Shown here: piece after piece, positions 10,930-21,132 of the stretch
Numbering within the stretch: the stretch's first letter is position 1
How the letters are laid out: every line of letters starts with the position of its first letter
NCBI GenBank assembly: GCA_000349905.1
Contig: KB722736.1
Location: 1,052,536 to 1,116,535 of the forward strand
Reading direction: 5' to 3'
From: Volvariella volvacea V23
Taxonomy: Eukaryota; Basidiomycota; Agaricomycetes; Agaricales; Pluteaceae
DNA length: 64,000 nt
Notes under the pieces: generated by a model
Databases searched by the model: none
What the model was told of the DNA's origin: nothing
The model's input: only the letters and a program-made list of their open reading frames with translations
Program-made: the position numbers and the translations under genes

Positions 10930-12338
10930 ATGTCATCCTGGCGCGCTCGAGGTCCATCTAATCCAGATCGTGGTAACACCCCATGGAGAGGTCCAAGCCG
11001 GGGAGGTGGCAGTGGCGCATCTAGAGGCCGCGGTCGTGGACAGGGCGCCAATCATGTACCACCGCGAGCATCTACCAATGCATGGTCAAGTGGACGTCCT
11101 AGTGGTGCAACTGGACCTGCATCGCAGGCGGCTCGAAGGCCCGTGCAGCAAGATCCAAAAAGGAGACAAATGGAGCTCATGGCTTCAGTGAGCCGGAGTA
11201 GTGGCCTAGAGAAAGATGGAGATTCGTACGTTGCATTTTATTAGCCCTACGCCATAAGCCTTAACAAAGCATCGCTTGCAGGCTTAAGGATTACAAGACA
11301 CAGGAGGAGTACCGTAGTTTTATTCAGGAAAAGGTAGGAGTTTCATACACCTCTCAATATCGTCTGTGTAATGCGATTCATTAGTGATCAACTTTTGTAT
11401 CCTATCCTGCAGTTGGAGGTTCTTCTGAAGCGGCCAGCATTGGATAAGAATGCATCTGAAGCCCAGAAGGCAAATCTCAAAGATGAACAAGAGAACTTGC
11501 TCATATTATTCCGTGAGTGGGGACGGGATACTTGCTGAGGTTTCATTCACAGGCCGCGATAAATACAGGAAAGTTAAGAGAGGGTGTGGCGTCCTCCAAC
11601 AGAACTGATTCATTTGCTCTGGAAAGTGCGGTGCACAGTTTTCAATGAATTATCGATCTATTCACCCTCGATTTCTTAGTATACGAAACTTCTTTGTTCC
11701 TCTCAGCCATCTTTAATATTCCACGACAAACGACAGCTATAATATCCCATCTTATACCGGATCTTTATCTCTCATACTCAGGACCTCATCCCAACATCGA
11801 AGCAGCAATACTCGTAGCACTACTTCACCACCTAATCGCTGCATATCCTTCTCAAGGAGTCTATAACCAACACCTCGATGCTATCTCTTCTTCTCTGTTT
11901 CCAAGAGATTGCACTTCGAGGAAATGGATCGTGAGCTTAGCAATATGCTTGCGAACCAAGAATTACTGTAAGGTCGAGCACCTCACGAAGGGAGAGACCG
12001 TTCTCAGTCTTCTCCACCCTTTGGAGCGAATGGGTACGGAGGTGACATTCCCTGCATCTCTTTCATCACATGCGGTACGCTGCTTGGTCGATCGACTCAG
12101 AGAGAAAGCCCGCCAGAACGCATGGGCAATCATTCGATCTGCATATCGGGAGCTTTCATGTAATGATGAATCTGCGGATACCAGAACATGGTTAACGCGC
12201 TCGCTATATTTGGACTCGGTCGCGTCTGACCAGAGTAGCACCGCTCTCGATCAATGGCTAGATCAACACAGCGAGCTCGGTCATGTCAGGAAGAAAGAGG
12301 GAGTGGAAGGAAGATGGGTGATATGTAAAGTACGTTAG
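10930..12338 (+). CDS. Sac3/GANP-like (Thp3/SAC3D1-type) protein
   Basis: Exons 10930-11225, 11282-11333, 11413-11512, 11569-11625 and 11680-12338 join to 387 residues. The head is an Arg/Gly-rich, RNA-binding-like stretch (SRGRGRGQG). The following LKDYKTQEEYRSFIQEK leads into an all-helical region: KLREGVASSNRTDSFALE, then IYETSLFLSAIFNIPRQT, and near the end RLREKARQNAWAIIRSAYRE. The last resembles the 'RAWR.IR.AYRE' helix of Sac3/GANP proteins, which are PCI-like scaffolds in mRNA export. The assignment is by pattern, so moderate. The stop after VICKVR may be real, or a GTACGT donor could lead to a further short exon. Confidence 0.5.
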
Positions 12339-12507
12339 CCATTTAATGGGGTGGTGGAAGTATAATCACATCTCCAACACATGTATCTATATTACAACTC
12401 ATTCCTTGGGATGCTATGGATCCACTTAAAGTATAACGATAGCGAACAATAAGCATCGAGCAGTACAAGATAAAGTAAGGGTATAATACAGTGCTACATT
12501 CACGGCA

Positions 12508-13744
12508 TTAATTATTGATGCTGACCTTGCTGAGCTTATCAACCAACTCCTCTGCAGCTTTCTCGCCGGCTGTCTTGGCCGCCCCCTTCGCTTTGCTCTC
12601 TTCCTCCTCTTCCTCCTCCTCCTCCTCCTCCTCCTCTTCCTCGTCAGTGACGAAGAGTTTTCCACCACGCTGCTTGAGTGTAAGCCCAATGTTGTCTAGG
12701 TGCTCGTTATCATCCTCTACACCATCATTCCACTGCAGCTCCAGCTTGAGCAGTTTGGGCAATGCAGTCGCTATTGATCCAGCCAAGAGCTCGTAAACCT
12801 GGTCCTCAAAATTGTTGTTCTGCAACTGCAGCGTGTGCAACTTGAGATTGGAACCATTTGACAGAGCGGTCAAGAGCAATGGAACCTCTCCCTTGGCGGA
12901 GAGGAAGCAGTCCGACAAGTTGAGCGACTTGAGCTCCGGCCAGTTGGGCAATGCTTCTGTCCAAGCTTCCACACCGCCAAGAGCCCCATCGGCGGCAAAG
13001 ACGTTATCCTGGAAGTCGAGATGCTCCAGATCGGGGTTTCGCGCCAACCCCCTCGCTAGGGCGGTGATACCCTCCATCCTGATACCATTCTGGGGCATCC
13101 TTACTTCCACTAAACCTCCATGGGCAGCGAATGCATCCGCCCAAGCAGAAGCAGATCCATTCTCCAGCCTATTCCGTCCGCAGATTACAGTACGAAGGTT
13201 GGACTTCTTGCCTTCCTGCTGACTGAGCTTTGCGGATTCGTGCAGGGCGTTGGCGATGACGATGCCACCGGCAGGACCGAGTCCGTTGTTGTTGAGTCTG
13301 AGGATCTGGAAGTTTCGGTTTTTGGTGAGGAAGGGAACCATAGGATCAACGGATCGACCGCCAAAGGCGTTGTCACTGAGGTTGATCTCGACCAATGAGG
13401 TTTTGTCTATGAGAGCATCGCAGATCGCGGACAGCGCTTGAGGGATTTCGGTGATCAGGCGCCCGGTGAAGATGTCGGCAAAGTTAGCGACCTAAGGGGG
13501 ATCACAAGCGGATCAGCAGGAGGTTAGAGTTACAGTGGAGATGTAGGCGCACCTTGATGTTTGTGGCTTTTGAAAGGAACTCTGCTAGTGCTACCGACGC
13601 GTCCACTCCCAGTGTATTGCCACCCAGGTGTATCTCCTCCAGCTTTGTGGGGTCGACATCCTTGAAGTGGGGCTCGATGTCGGCTCGCGTGTCGAGCTTC
13701 AGGCCCTTCCCTTGGAGCGACAGGACTTTTGGAGAGGTGGCCAT
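12508..13744 (-). CDS. RNA1: Ran GTPase-activating protein (Rna1/RanGAP)
   Basis: Two exons, 13553-13744 and 12508-13491, giving 391 residues. A horseshoe of leucine-rich repeats (for example LEEIHLGGNTLGVDASVALA, VEINLSDNAFGGRSVDP, ILRLNNNGLGPAGGIVIANA, LEHLDFQDNVFAADGAL) is followed by an acidic run of more than fifteen Glu and a basic, Lys/Ala-rich end, exactly the Rna1 plan. The FTGRLITEIPQAL segment carries the Arg that family members use to activate Ran GTP hydrolysis. It acts in the cytoplasm to keep Ran in the GDP form. The acidic run is coded by a GAG/GAA microsatellite. It is divergent from the Mob2 pair. Confidence 0.92.
12601..12643. repeat. (CTC/CTT)n trinucleotide run inside RanGAP
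   Basis: A near-perfect tandem run of TCC/CTC triplets on the plus strand, read as GAG/GAA on the coding strand to give the poly-Glu tail of RanGAP. Likely to vary in length between strains without breaking the frame. Confidence 0.85.
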
Positions 13745-14213
13745 AGATTAAATGAAAGCAGCGAAGAGGATGAAAATTGGGAGAAGTATCTTAGCTTTGT
13801 TGATCGAATGACTCCAGATAAATGGATGATCGAGATCGGTCACACTGTGACAGACTCGAGATAAGATTAGATTAGACGTTCAGAGCTCGAGACGAACCGC
13901 GACTCAGCGCACGGCGAACGAGGACTCGAGGCACTGGTACTGACCCGACCTGTTGAGTTCTCTCTGGGCACGGCAGCTGCTCCACATTCTGGGAATCTGC
14001 AAGCAGGTTCGCCACTCTCTCACGGTCCAGCACGTGGCAGGGATTTCTTCTCCACTTGGAAAGATTCTGTGCTATCGACTTTCGAAAAGGCCAGCGATAC
14101 CTTGAGGCCATCCTATTGTTACTATACCTTTGCCTGGCTACCACCACAAAATCCCCCGCTCTGAAATACACTCCTTCTCGGACTGATTCGCTTCAGTACC
14201 ATCCTTGCTCGCC
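13745..14213. promoter_or_regulatory. divergent promoter, RanGAP and Mob2 copy A
   Basis: 469 bp between two divergent start codons. Pyrimidine-rich stretches occur near the Mob2 side, which is usual for basidiomycete core promoters. No clear TATA box and no supported open frame. Confidence 0.4.
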
Positions 14214-15204
14214 ATGTCGTTTTTCAACACACTCAGGTGGGTCGGATCGCGCACCATCGTCCATTTGTCTAATTCTCCATCTCCCCATTAGTCGCTCCAT
14301 GACCCGTGCTCAACGAGGAAGTAAACGGTCACCTACGCCCACCCGTAGCTCCTCCAACGATCACGTTTCGACGCCACAATCCCCGGTTGTGGCCAGCCCA
14401 CCCAAGCCCCTTTACCTTTGCAGTCCCTTCGTCGAGGCAGCACTCGTCAAGGGCCACTTTAAAACCATTGTCATGCTTCCAAAATATGTCGACATAATGG
14501 AATGGGTTGCGGTCAATAGTACGTCTCTGGCGGTCGGCCCACTCGAGCTGAGCGTGCCTAACTCCGACCCCCTTACCTAGTGTTCGACTTTTACACTAAC
14601 CTCAACGAGTTTTATGGCGTAATAGCGGAGTGTTGTACGCAACAAACTTGTAACACAATGTCCGCTGGACCGGCGTATGTACCTCATGTTTCCTACCTAT
14701 TGCACACACTGACGTACTCCCGCGCCCGCAGGTTGAGCTACACATGGATTAATCAAGATCGCAAGCACATCCAACTACCTGCGCCCACGTACATCGACTA
14801 CGTGATGACCTGGGTCCAAAACTTGCTCGACGATAATACCATGTTCCCAACCAAGTCTGGTCAGTAACTCCATCAAGCCACATGACAGACTTCTGACATT
14901 TTACCTCATAAATACGGCATTGCCACCTGCAGGACAAGACTTTCCACCCTCGTTTCCTTCGACAATAAAGCACGTGTATCGACAACTTCTTCGCGTCTTC
15001 GCTCATATATACCATGCACATTACCATCAATTGCTACACCTCCGATCTGAGCCTCATTTCAACTCGTTATTTGCACATTTCCTTGCTTTTGGACGCGAGT
15101 ATGAGTTACTCGAAGTCAAAGATATAAAAGGATCATCCTCCGCACCTGTTGGTGTTGGTGCGTTGTGGGAGAAGTGGAAGGACATGGGTTTGCTAGAGGC
15201 GTGA
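14214..15204 (+). CDS. MOB2: Mob2-type kinase activator, tandem copy A
   Basis: Mob family co-activator of NDR/LATS kinases (the Cbk1 branch in fungi). Exons 14214-14236, about 14322-14518, 14581-14674, 14732-14859 and 14933-15204 give about 237 residues. The start MSFFNTL is typical of Mob2. The core is PLYLCSPFVEAALVKGHF, VMLPKYVDIMEWVAVN, FDFYTNLNEFYGVIAECC, LSYTWINQDRKHIQLPAP and HVYRQLLRVFAHIYHAHY. The Cys pair of ECCTQQTC and the two His of the HVYRQLLRVFAHIYHAH helix form the zinc site and are intact. The exact acceptor of exon 2 is my choice (14321/14322). A second complete copy follows 330 bp downstream on the same strand. Expected role: polarity and cell separation with the NDR kinase. 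Confidence 0.9.
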
Positions 15205-15534
15205 ATATATACCCTGTTGCAATCTACTGACCCATGTTCTGTACGTTTAACCGATACCTGATAGAGAATGCTACATGTAAAGCCATCCCATTGTAGCTGA
15301 GTTGAGTGTGCAGAACCGAATATATACAGTAGCCGATGGACTAATGAGTGTGCTAAACGGTCAAGTGGGGTCGCGGCTAAATTGTAGTGCTCCTTAGGCG
15401 GTTGCTGCCATTTCGACTTTTGGGTTGCCTGAACGACTGAACGACTGGCCTTGCCTTCCGTTCCTTTTCCTCCTTCTCTTTCATATCCTTCGTCTTCGCT
15501 GTGGACTCGTGTGCTTGACGAGCCATGTCTTTCT
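15205..15534. promoter_or_regulatory. spacer between tandem Mob2 genes
   Basis: 330 bp holding the end of copy A's transcript and the promoter of copy B. The last 100 bp before the copy B ATG are strongly pyrimidine-rich. No gene is supported here. Confidence 0.4.
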
Positions 15535-16651
15535 TTGGGTGCGCTTCCCTTCCTTCATGCTAGTGCCTGTCTACCGTTTGCTCAACCCAACCTCCACCCA
15601 TCCTCGCACGGGAATCATTCTGCACTTTTAGGCGAAACCGTACCCCTCGTGCAAAACGATCTCCTACTCCAGGATCCCTTCCGATACCCCCCAGAGATCC
15701 ATATAGCTCTGCTTCCGCACCTTCGTCCCCTGGCGGGACAAATCAAGTAGCGCTCTATCTTTCACGTCCTTTCGCAGATGCTGCCCTCGTAAAGGGCAAT
15801 TTCAAGACCATCGTCATGCTTCCAAAGTATGTTGATATCATGGAATGGGTCGCCGTTAACAGTGGGTCGGGGTTCATTTGCATCAGTCCGAGGGGCTAAC
15901 AGCTCCTCATCCTGTTCACGCAGTCTTTGATTTCTATACCAATCTCAACGAGTTTTATGGAGTCATAACCGAGTGCTGCACGCAGTCAACATGCCCAACA
16001 ATGTCCGCTGGCCCAACGTACGTCACCCCCAACCTCTATACCGGCACCCCCCTCCTTCCCACATCCTCCGCTTCTTTCATTCCCCAGTCCATTAACTTAT
16101 TGTTAACCAGGCTAAACTACGCATGGACCACACAAGGCGGAAAGCAGGCCTTCCTCTCGGCACCGACGTACATTGATTCTGTCATGTCTTCAATTCAGAC
16201 CCTCGTGGAAGACGAAAACGTTTTCCCAACAAAGACAAGTACGTCTTTTATCCCGATTTCATTCATTCTCCGGAGATCAGTCGCAATCAGTCGCAGCCCT
16301 CTGCCATCCATTGTTCTCTTCCACGCGACCCCCTTCCATTACATTGCCATGTGCTGACAATAACGTCTCCCAAATCCAGGTCAAGCGTTCAGCCCAACGT
16401 TCCCATCGACAGTCAAACACATCTACCGCCAACTCCTTAGAGTGTTCGCACACATATACTACGCGCACTACAACCAAATCCTCCACTTGCGCTCCGAACC
16501 CCACTTCAACTCTCTCTTTGCCCATTTCTTGGCATTTGGGAGGGAATATGAGTTGTTGGAAGTCAAGGACATCCGTGGCGACGCGAGTGCCCCTGTCAGT
16601 GTGGGGTTACTTTGGGAACGATGGAAGGAGAAGGGTATTTTGGAAGCTTGA
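15535..16651 (+). CDS. Mob2-type kinase activator, tandem copy B
   Basis: Exons 15535-15548, 15632-15861, 15924-16017, 16111-16238 and 16380-16651 give 245 residues. The last three exon lengths (94, 128, 272) equal those of copy A, showing a gene duplication that kept intron positions. The start is MSFFGRNRTPRAKRSPTP, then a longer Ser/Pro linker, then LYLSRPFADAALVKGNF. The zinc site (ECCTQSTC and HIYRQLLRVFAHIYYAHY) is intact. It differs from copy A in the middle: LNYAWTTQGGKQAFLSAP and SVMSSIQTLVEDENVFP replace more conserved family sequence, so this copy appears to be the faster-evolving one. Probably functional, since there is no break in any exon. Confidence 0.88.
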
Positions 16652-16938
16652 GCAAGGTCTTGAGTAGAGTCAAAGGGGAAGGAGGCGTTGAACGCTGACC
16701 GACCCTGGATAAGTTTTCGGAGCAATGGAATTAATCTTGGAATTTGTAGTGGATCTGGGCCTAGTCGATACCGTGTTAATGCAAATCTGACGATTCAAGT
16801 GTTGTGGTCTCAATGGACTTCAGTCGAGCAAAGATAGAGGAGGAAAGGAACGAGCCAGCCGTTCTATTTTGTTAAAGTACACTCTGAGTTGTACATTGAA
16901 CACGCGTATCTACTCTAGGAGAGCTTTCGCGATCGCGA

Positions 16939-17851
16939 TTATAGAAGAAGTCCAGCTGCGAGACCAACCAGAGCAAGGGCTGTGGCCTTGCTTCCACTGA
17001 GACTCATCGCACCGTTGTTATCGCCACCTGAAGGGGCGCCAGTGCCCTCGGCATCATTTGCAGAAGGTGAAGGTGAGCCGGAGGTGTCACTGTCAGTGGC
17101 GGAGGGGGAGAGGGATCCAGAAGCGGATGAGCCGGAGCCAGAACCAGAGGGAGCTGGAGCAGAGCCGCCTTGAGCGTTGGCAACAAAGGCTTCGTGGGTC
17201 CTCTCAGCGGTGGGATTGACGGAGAAGACCATTCCTGCTTGGCAGTGACTAGGCGTAGAGGAATGAATCAGCACATTGCAATGTGTTCGAGGGTGAGAGG
17301 ACTTACGCTCCCTGAGCGCAGTAGAACCACATGGGGGCGGAGGCTGAAAGTAGAATTAAGCAAATCGCACCAATGTACACTGGGACCGCAACGCACCATT
17401 GTTGATGGTGATAGACCACTCGGGGAACTCGGTAGCATCTTGGGCGACAGGAACATAGCCAGAGTCGATGCCATCAGCCCTACAGATAAAAGTCAGCCTC
17501 TAGAGGCAAAAATTGATGATAATTTAATCTTACCGAGCAACACATGGCTGATCAAAGGAGGATTGCGTGACAGTCTATCGACAATCGTCGGCATTTGGTG
17601 GGGTTGACGAGAAGGCGCAAAAAGGACGTACGTGGTTCTTTGATACGAATCGGAAAGCGATGGTGTCTCCTTCTGCAGCAGTCACACTGAGGAATCGGAC
17701 GTCAGAGGTTAAATCGGACTCCAGGGTCCTGGACTCACGTAGCGGGCTCGTAGGTAAGGCCGTTGTTAACGCCGACAGTGACTGTGATTCGTTGTTGGGC
17801 TGCAACAGCAGAGATGGAGGCGAGGGCAGCGGCGACAGCAGAGAAACGCAT
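16939..17851 (-). CDS. GPI-anchored cupredoxin-like secreted protein
   Basis: Exons 17739-17851, 17632-17686, 17534-17574, 17397-17479, 17307-17343 and 16939-17248 give 212 residues. Signal peptide at residues 1-18 (MRFSAVAAALASISAVAA). A single plastocyanin-like domain follows: ITVTVGVNNGLTYEPAT, GDTIAFRFVSKNH, TVTQSSFDQPC, MWFYCAQGA and HCQAGMVFSVN. The His of KNH, the Cys of FYC, the His of HCQ and the Met of AGM match the type I copper ligand order. Then comes a Ser/Thr/Gly/Pro stalk and a hydrophobic GPI tail (ATALALVGLAAGLLL). This is the common basidiomycete 'extracellular serine-rich protein' architecture; such proteins are placed at the cell wall. No enzymatic role is known from sequence. 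Confidence 0.88.
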
Positions 17852-18225
17852 GTTAAAAGTATACTTTAACGAAGGTCGAAAAAAGGGTGAGAAGATGAAT
17901 GAATGAAGATGGTGAAGATCGAAGGTGAAGAGCCTAGCCCGGTCATCGTCAGCATCGTCCTGGAGGAGGGGAAAGGAGGAACATACCCTGCTCTGCAAAG
18001 TGGAAAAGGAGATGGTAGGGTACGAAGGAAACCGAGGAAACAGGAGTGCGGCACATTCGCTGATTTATGAGGCCCGGGAGTCGACCCCCCAAGACCCTTG
18101 ACGATAAAATGGCTAATCCCGCCTTGGCCCTTGTTACCCGCCTTCCTTTCTTGCAAAGTCCCTGGGCCTCGCTCCATCAACGACTTTGTTCTCCATCATC
18201 CGACACTGCCCTTGTCCTCGACAAA
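17852..18225. promoter_or_regulatory. divergent promoter, cupredoxin and PPC decarboxylase
   Basis: 374 bp between two divergent starts. An in-frame Met (18109) upstream of the decarboxylase could extend that protein by 39 residues, but the extension has no family match, so I treat the stretch as leader and promoter. Confidence 0.4.
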
Positions 18226-19133
18226 ATGACCAAGTTCACCGCCGAAGCGGAACGGGGAGGTCCTGGCACAACGCACGTCTTGTTGATCACGACTGGCAGT
18301 GTTGCATCCATTAAAGCACCGCTCATTGTCAAGGAGTTACTCAGCGTAAGTCTCTGCGTCTAGTCTCATGATCGAAATCATATTTGATTAACGGAAGGGT
18401 AAGTGATCAATGGGTCCGGTATCCAGATCATTGATCCAATATTCCTCAGCTTTGGGCAGTATGAAAACGTCAAGGTCGAGGTCGTCTCTACCAAGGCTTC
18501 TCTTGTCTTTTTCGACAGAGAGGACGTGACTAAAGCCGGTTCAAAAGTGTGGACAGACGATGACGAGTGGACAGTGAGCTCCATGCTCCTTATCGTTATC
18601 CGTGTTCGGGTGTTGAGAGCGGACGCAGTCAGATTACAAGATCGGCGACCCTATCCTTCATATTGAATTGCGTCGCTGGGCAGACATAGTTCTTGTCGCA
18701 CCATGTTCAGCAAACACGCTAGCCAAGATTGCGGGTGGTCTGTGTGATAACCTTGTCGTAAGCAGTGGCTTCAGTCTTGTCCTTGCCAATCCATTTGACA
18801 ACGTGTAGACTTCCCTGATGCGTGCGTTAGCCCCAAGCACACCAACCTATTTATTTCCCGCGATGAATACGCTGATGTACGAGCATCCGCTGACGGCGCA
18901 ACACATAGCGATTGCACGAGATGTTGTCAAATACAATGTTGTGGGTCCAATCGGGAAGAATCTAGCTTGTGGGGATGTTGGTGAGTTTCGTGAATCCTGC
19001 AGTCGTCACTTTGCGCTAAAATACCCCAGGACTAGGAGCGATGACGGAATGGAAAGATATTGTCCAGATTGTCGTCGATAGATTTAGTCTCACCCGCAGA
19101 TCAATACCTGGGGTGAGAATCCATCAATCTTAA
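18226..19133 (+). CDS. phosphopantothenoylcysteine decarboxylase (Hal3/Cab3 family)
   Basis: FMN-dependent enzyme of coenzyme A synthesis that decarboxylates 4'-phosphopantothenoylcysteine. Exons 18226-18345, 18460-18573, 18629-18757, 18809-18980 and 19030-19133 give 212 residues, a usual size for a stand-alone PPCDC. The motifs run VLLITTGSVASIKAPLIV (flavin-binding start), PILHIELRRWADIVLVAPCS (catalytic His), ANTLAKIAGGLCDNLV, YLFPAMNTLMYEHP (PXMNXXM substrate motif) and KNLACGDVGLGAM (the Cys of the lid). It lacks the acidic C-terminal tail of yeast Hal3/Vhs3, so a phosphatase-inhibitor role is less likely. A GTGAGA donor occurs just before the stop, so a different last exon is possible. 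Confidence 0.9.
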
Positions 19134-19320
19134 CACTTATTTCCGTGTGCGAATTGTGGTGGGGAGATCGCCCAGCTCATGAAATGGTGTGATGACGAGG
19201 ACACAACCTGTCATGATATTCTGATGGTCCATGCATGAAGGTGTCACACATATATCTATAGAACCACGATTTTGCAGGCGTAACCCGTCTTGTCTACAGC
19301 AAACCCCATACACCAATGAA

Positions 19321-20302
19321 TTATGCCTCCTTAGTGGCTTGTTCCTTTGGTGGCTCCTAGATGTAATGGTTATGGTTCGTGAATTGATATGAACCCCAAA
19401 AGACTTACCACGGGATCAGAGGCTTTTTCCTCAGGCTGCCCAGCTGCTTCCGGCTTGTCCTCGGCAGTCGTAGCTTCTGCTGCGGGTGCGGGCGCGGCTT
19501 CCTCAGCAGGAGCAGAGGTCTCCACAGGGGCAGCGGAAGCATCGGCATCCTCAGCGGCAATTGCTGCATCAACCTCAGCAACAGTTTGGGGTTCAGCCTC
19601 AGGGCTCTGAGGTTTGTGTTAGGACAAATCAAGTCAAAAGCACCTTGACTCACGGCCTCCGGTGTCACCTGTTCAACGATGGCGAGTTCAACGTTAACAG
19701 ACGACTAAATCTGAGTACAGGGCTAACTGAATAAAATCAGGCGTGGGCACGTACAACTTGTTCAGGTTCAGCCTTTGGGACGTCCTCAACCTGAATTTCT
19801 TTCTCAGCGGGTGTTTGGCGGAGCGGAATAGACGGAAGCCCGTACCTCGGCTTGCTGGATAGACTCTGTGACATCCGCAACAGTTCCCTCAGAGTCCTTC
19901 ATTGTGGTCTGAGCGTGGCTTCGAGGGTGGTGACCAGGGAAGTCGTGCGCATCATTGTGGACGGCCTTGAAGTTTTTCCTGGAGGAGGGGGATAAGAGGT
20001 AGAGGAGCTGAGAACCAAAGCCTCAGTAAGCCGTTCGACTTGCTATAAACGAACTTCACATACGAGGGGACCAAACACGGCAGCGGAAGCAATCTACGTG
20101 ACAACAGCAAACGATTAATGCGAGCTAGTATGAAATTGGGCCAAACACCCACCGCCCAAGGTTTGTCGCTTGATGGCTGGTAGGCATGGCCATGTGACGA
20201 GCTCATGGGCCTTCTTCCAACGATATTTCGGGCTGCAGCATTTGGCCTGGCAGCAGAACGGCTTGCTGTAGCAATCAAGTTACGAGCTAAGCGTACGGCC
20301 AT
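19321..20302 (-). CDS. small mitochondrial membrane protein with acidic Ala/Glu tail
   Basis: I do not recognise a named family. Exon 1 (20153-20302) codes for 50 residues that look like a mitochondrial presequence: MAVRLARNLIATASRSAARP, rich in Arg, Ala and Ser with no acids, followed by a likely cleavage region RRPMSSSHGH. Two short exons give IASAAVFGPLLLYLLSP, one membrane span, then SSRKNFKAVHNDAHDFPGHH. The remaining exons code for a long Glu/Ala/Pro/Thr-rich tail (AEVDAAIAAEDADASAAP) ending EPPKEQATKEA. Probably an inner-membrane protein with the acidic tail in the intermembrane space or matrix. The overlapping plus-strand frame at 19389 is the mirror of this tail. The function is unknown. 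Confidence 0.65.
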
Positions 20303-21132
20303 TTTGAATGAGGGGAGCGAAGTGTTAAAGAGAGAATGCCAGCGCAGAAATGGCGCAGAAAGTTGGTTTCGTGGGATTTTGCAACGAGTTGGACGCTGGG
20401 CGGGACAGACCGGTGGCCTGGATGACGTCATTCGGCGACACCCACGCTCAGTATGTGGCCCACCACAGCCCCGGTTGACCGCACCGCACTGGCAGGCTCT
20501 TTGCCACAACTCCCGGCAATCCATGCGTCAAAGCGGCGAGTCCATGACCCTATTCTGCGTGGAGCTGGCTGCCATCACATGACCCAGAAGCACTTTGCTT
20601 TCTGTGTGCTTCAGCTCGCAGGCTGCCATTGGCATGCCGTGGCCATCTCCTCCCATTGCCGGCTGGCCAATCACACCGACCCTCGAGCGGTCATGTGGTC
20701 GAGCAAGGTACCCTCTCGTCAGGTTCTTGGACAAGAGGGCCCCCTGCCCCGGCTGCGAAGGCGAACAAGGAACACCGCTGGTTAGAAATGGGAGAAATGG
20801 CAAACACGCATGCCCCAATGACTACTATATTCACAGCCCTTCAAGCCTACCTTGGATGACAATTCTTTCTGATCTCACCCTTACGAGGCTGAAGAATGCG
20901 GAGCTCCTTCGCGATGCGATGCTTAACCATCCTGCAATAGATTCCCCACTTCCTCCTCATGTGAACGAATCCTTCGGCGATCAGGAATGCACTTTCTTAG
21001 CTTCAAGAATAAATCTGCTTCCCCTTTTGTCTGGGCGTTATAAGCTGGGGTTCTCCACATCTTCTCGTCATCAAGTGGGGGCGGAGCTTCTCTTTATTAT
21101 CGGCCCTCTGTCCATCGCCCAGTCCTTCTCTC
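20303..21132. promoter_or_regulatory. divergent promoter region of mitochondrial protein and aquaglyceroporin 1
   Basis: 830 bp between divergent starts. A TATA-like cgttataagc lies at about 21037-21046, close to 90 bp before the aquaglyceroporin ATG, a normal spacing. Several CCCCT/AGGGG-like blocks occur, the core of fungal stress elements, but they are too short to be significant alone. A 201-codon open frame (20595-21200, +) crosses the region and overlaps exon 1 of the aquaglyceroporin; it shows no domain and I treat it as chance. Confidence 0.4.

Noticed and set aside
19389..19610. Plus-strand Ala/Ser-rich open frame
   Set aside because: It is the mirror of the Glu/Ala tail of the minus-strand mitochondrial protein, whose splicing and composition are supported.
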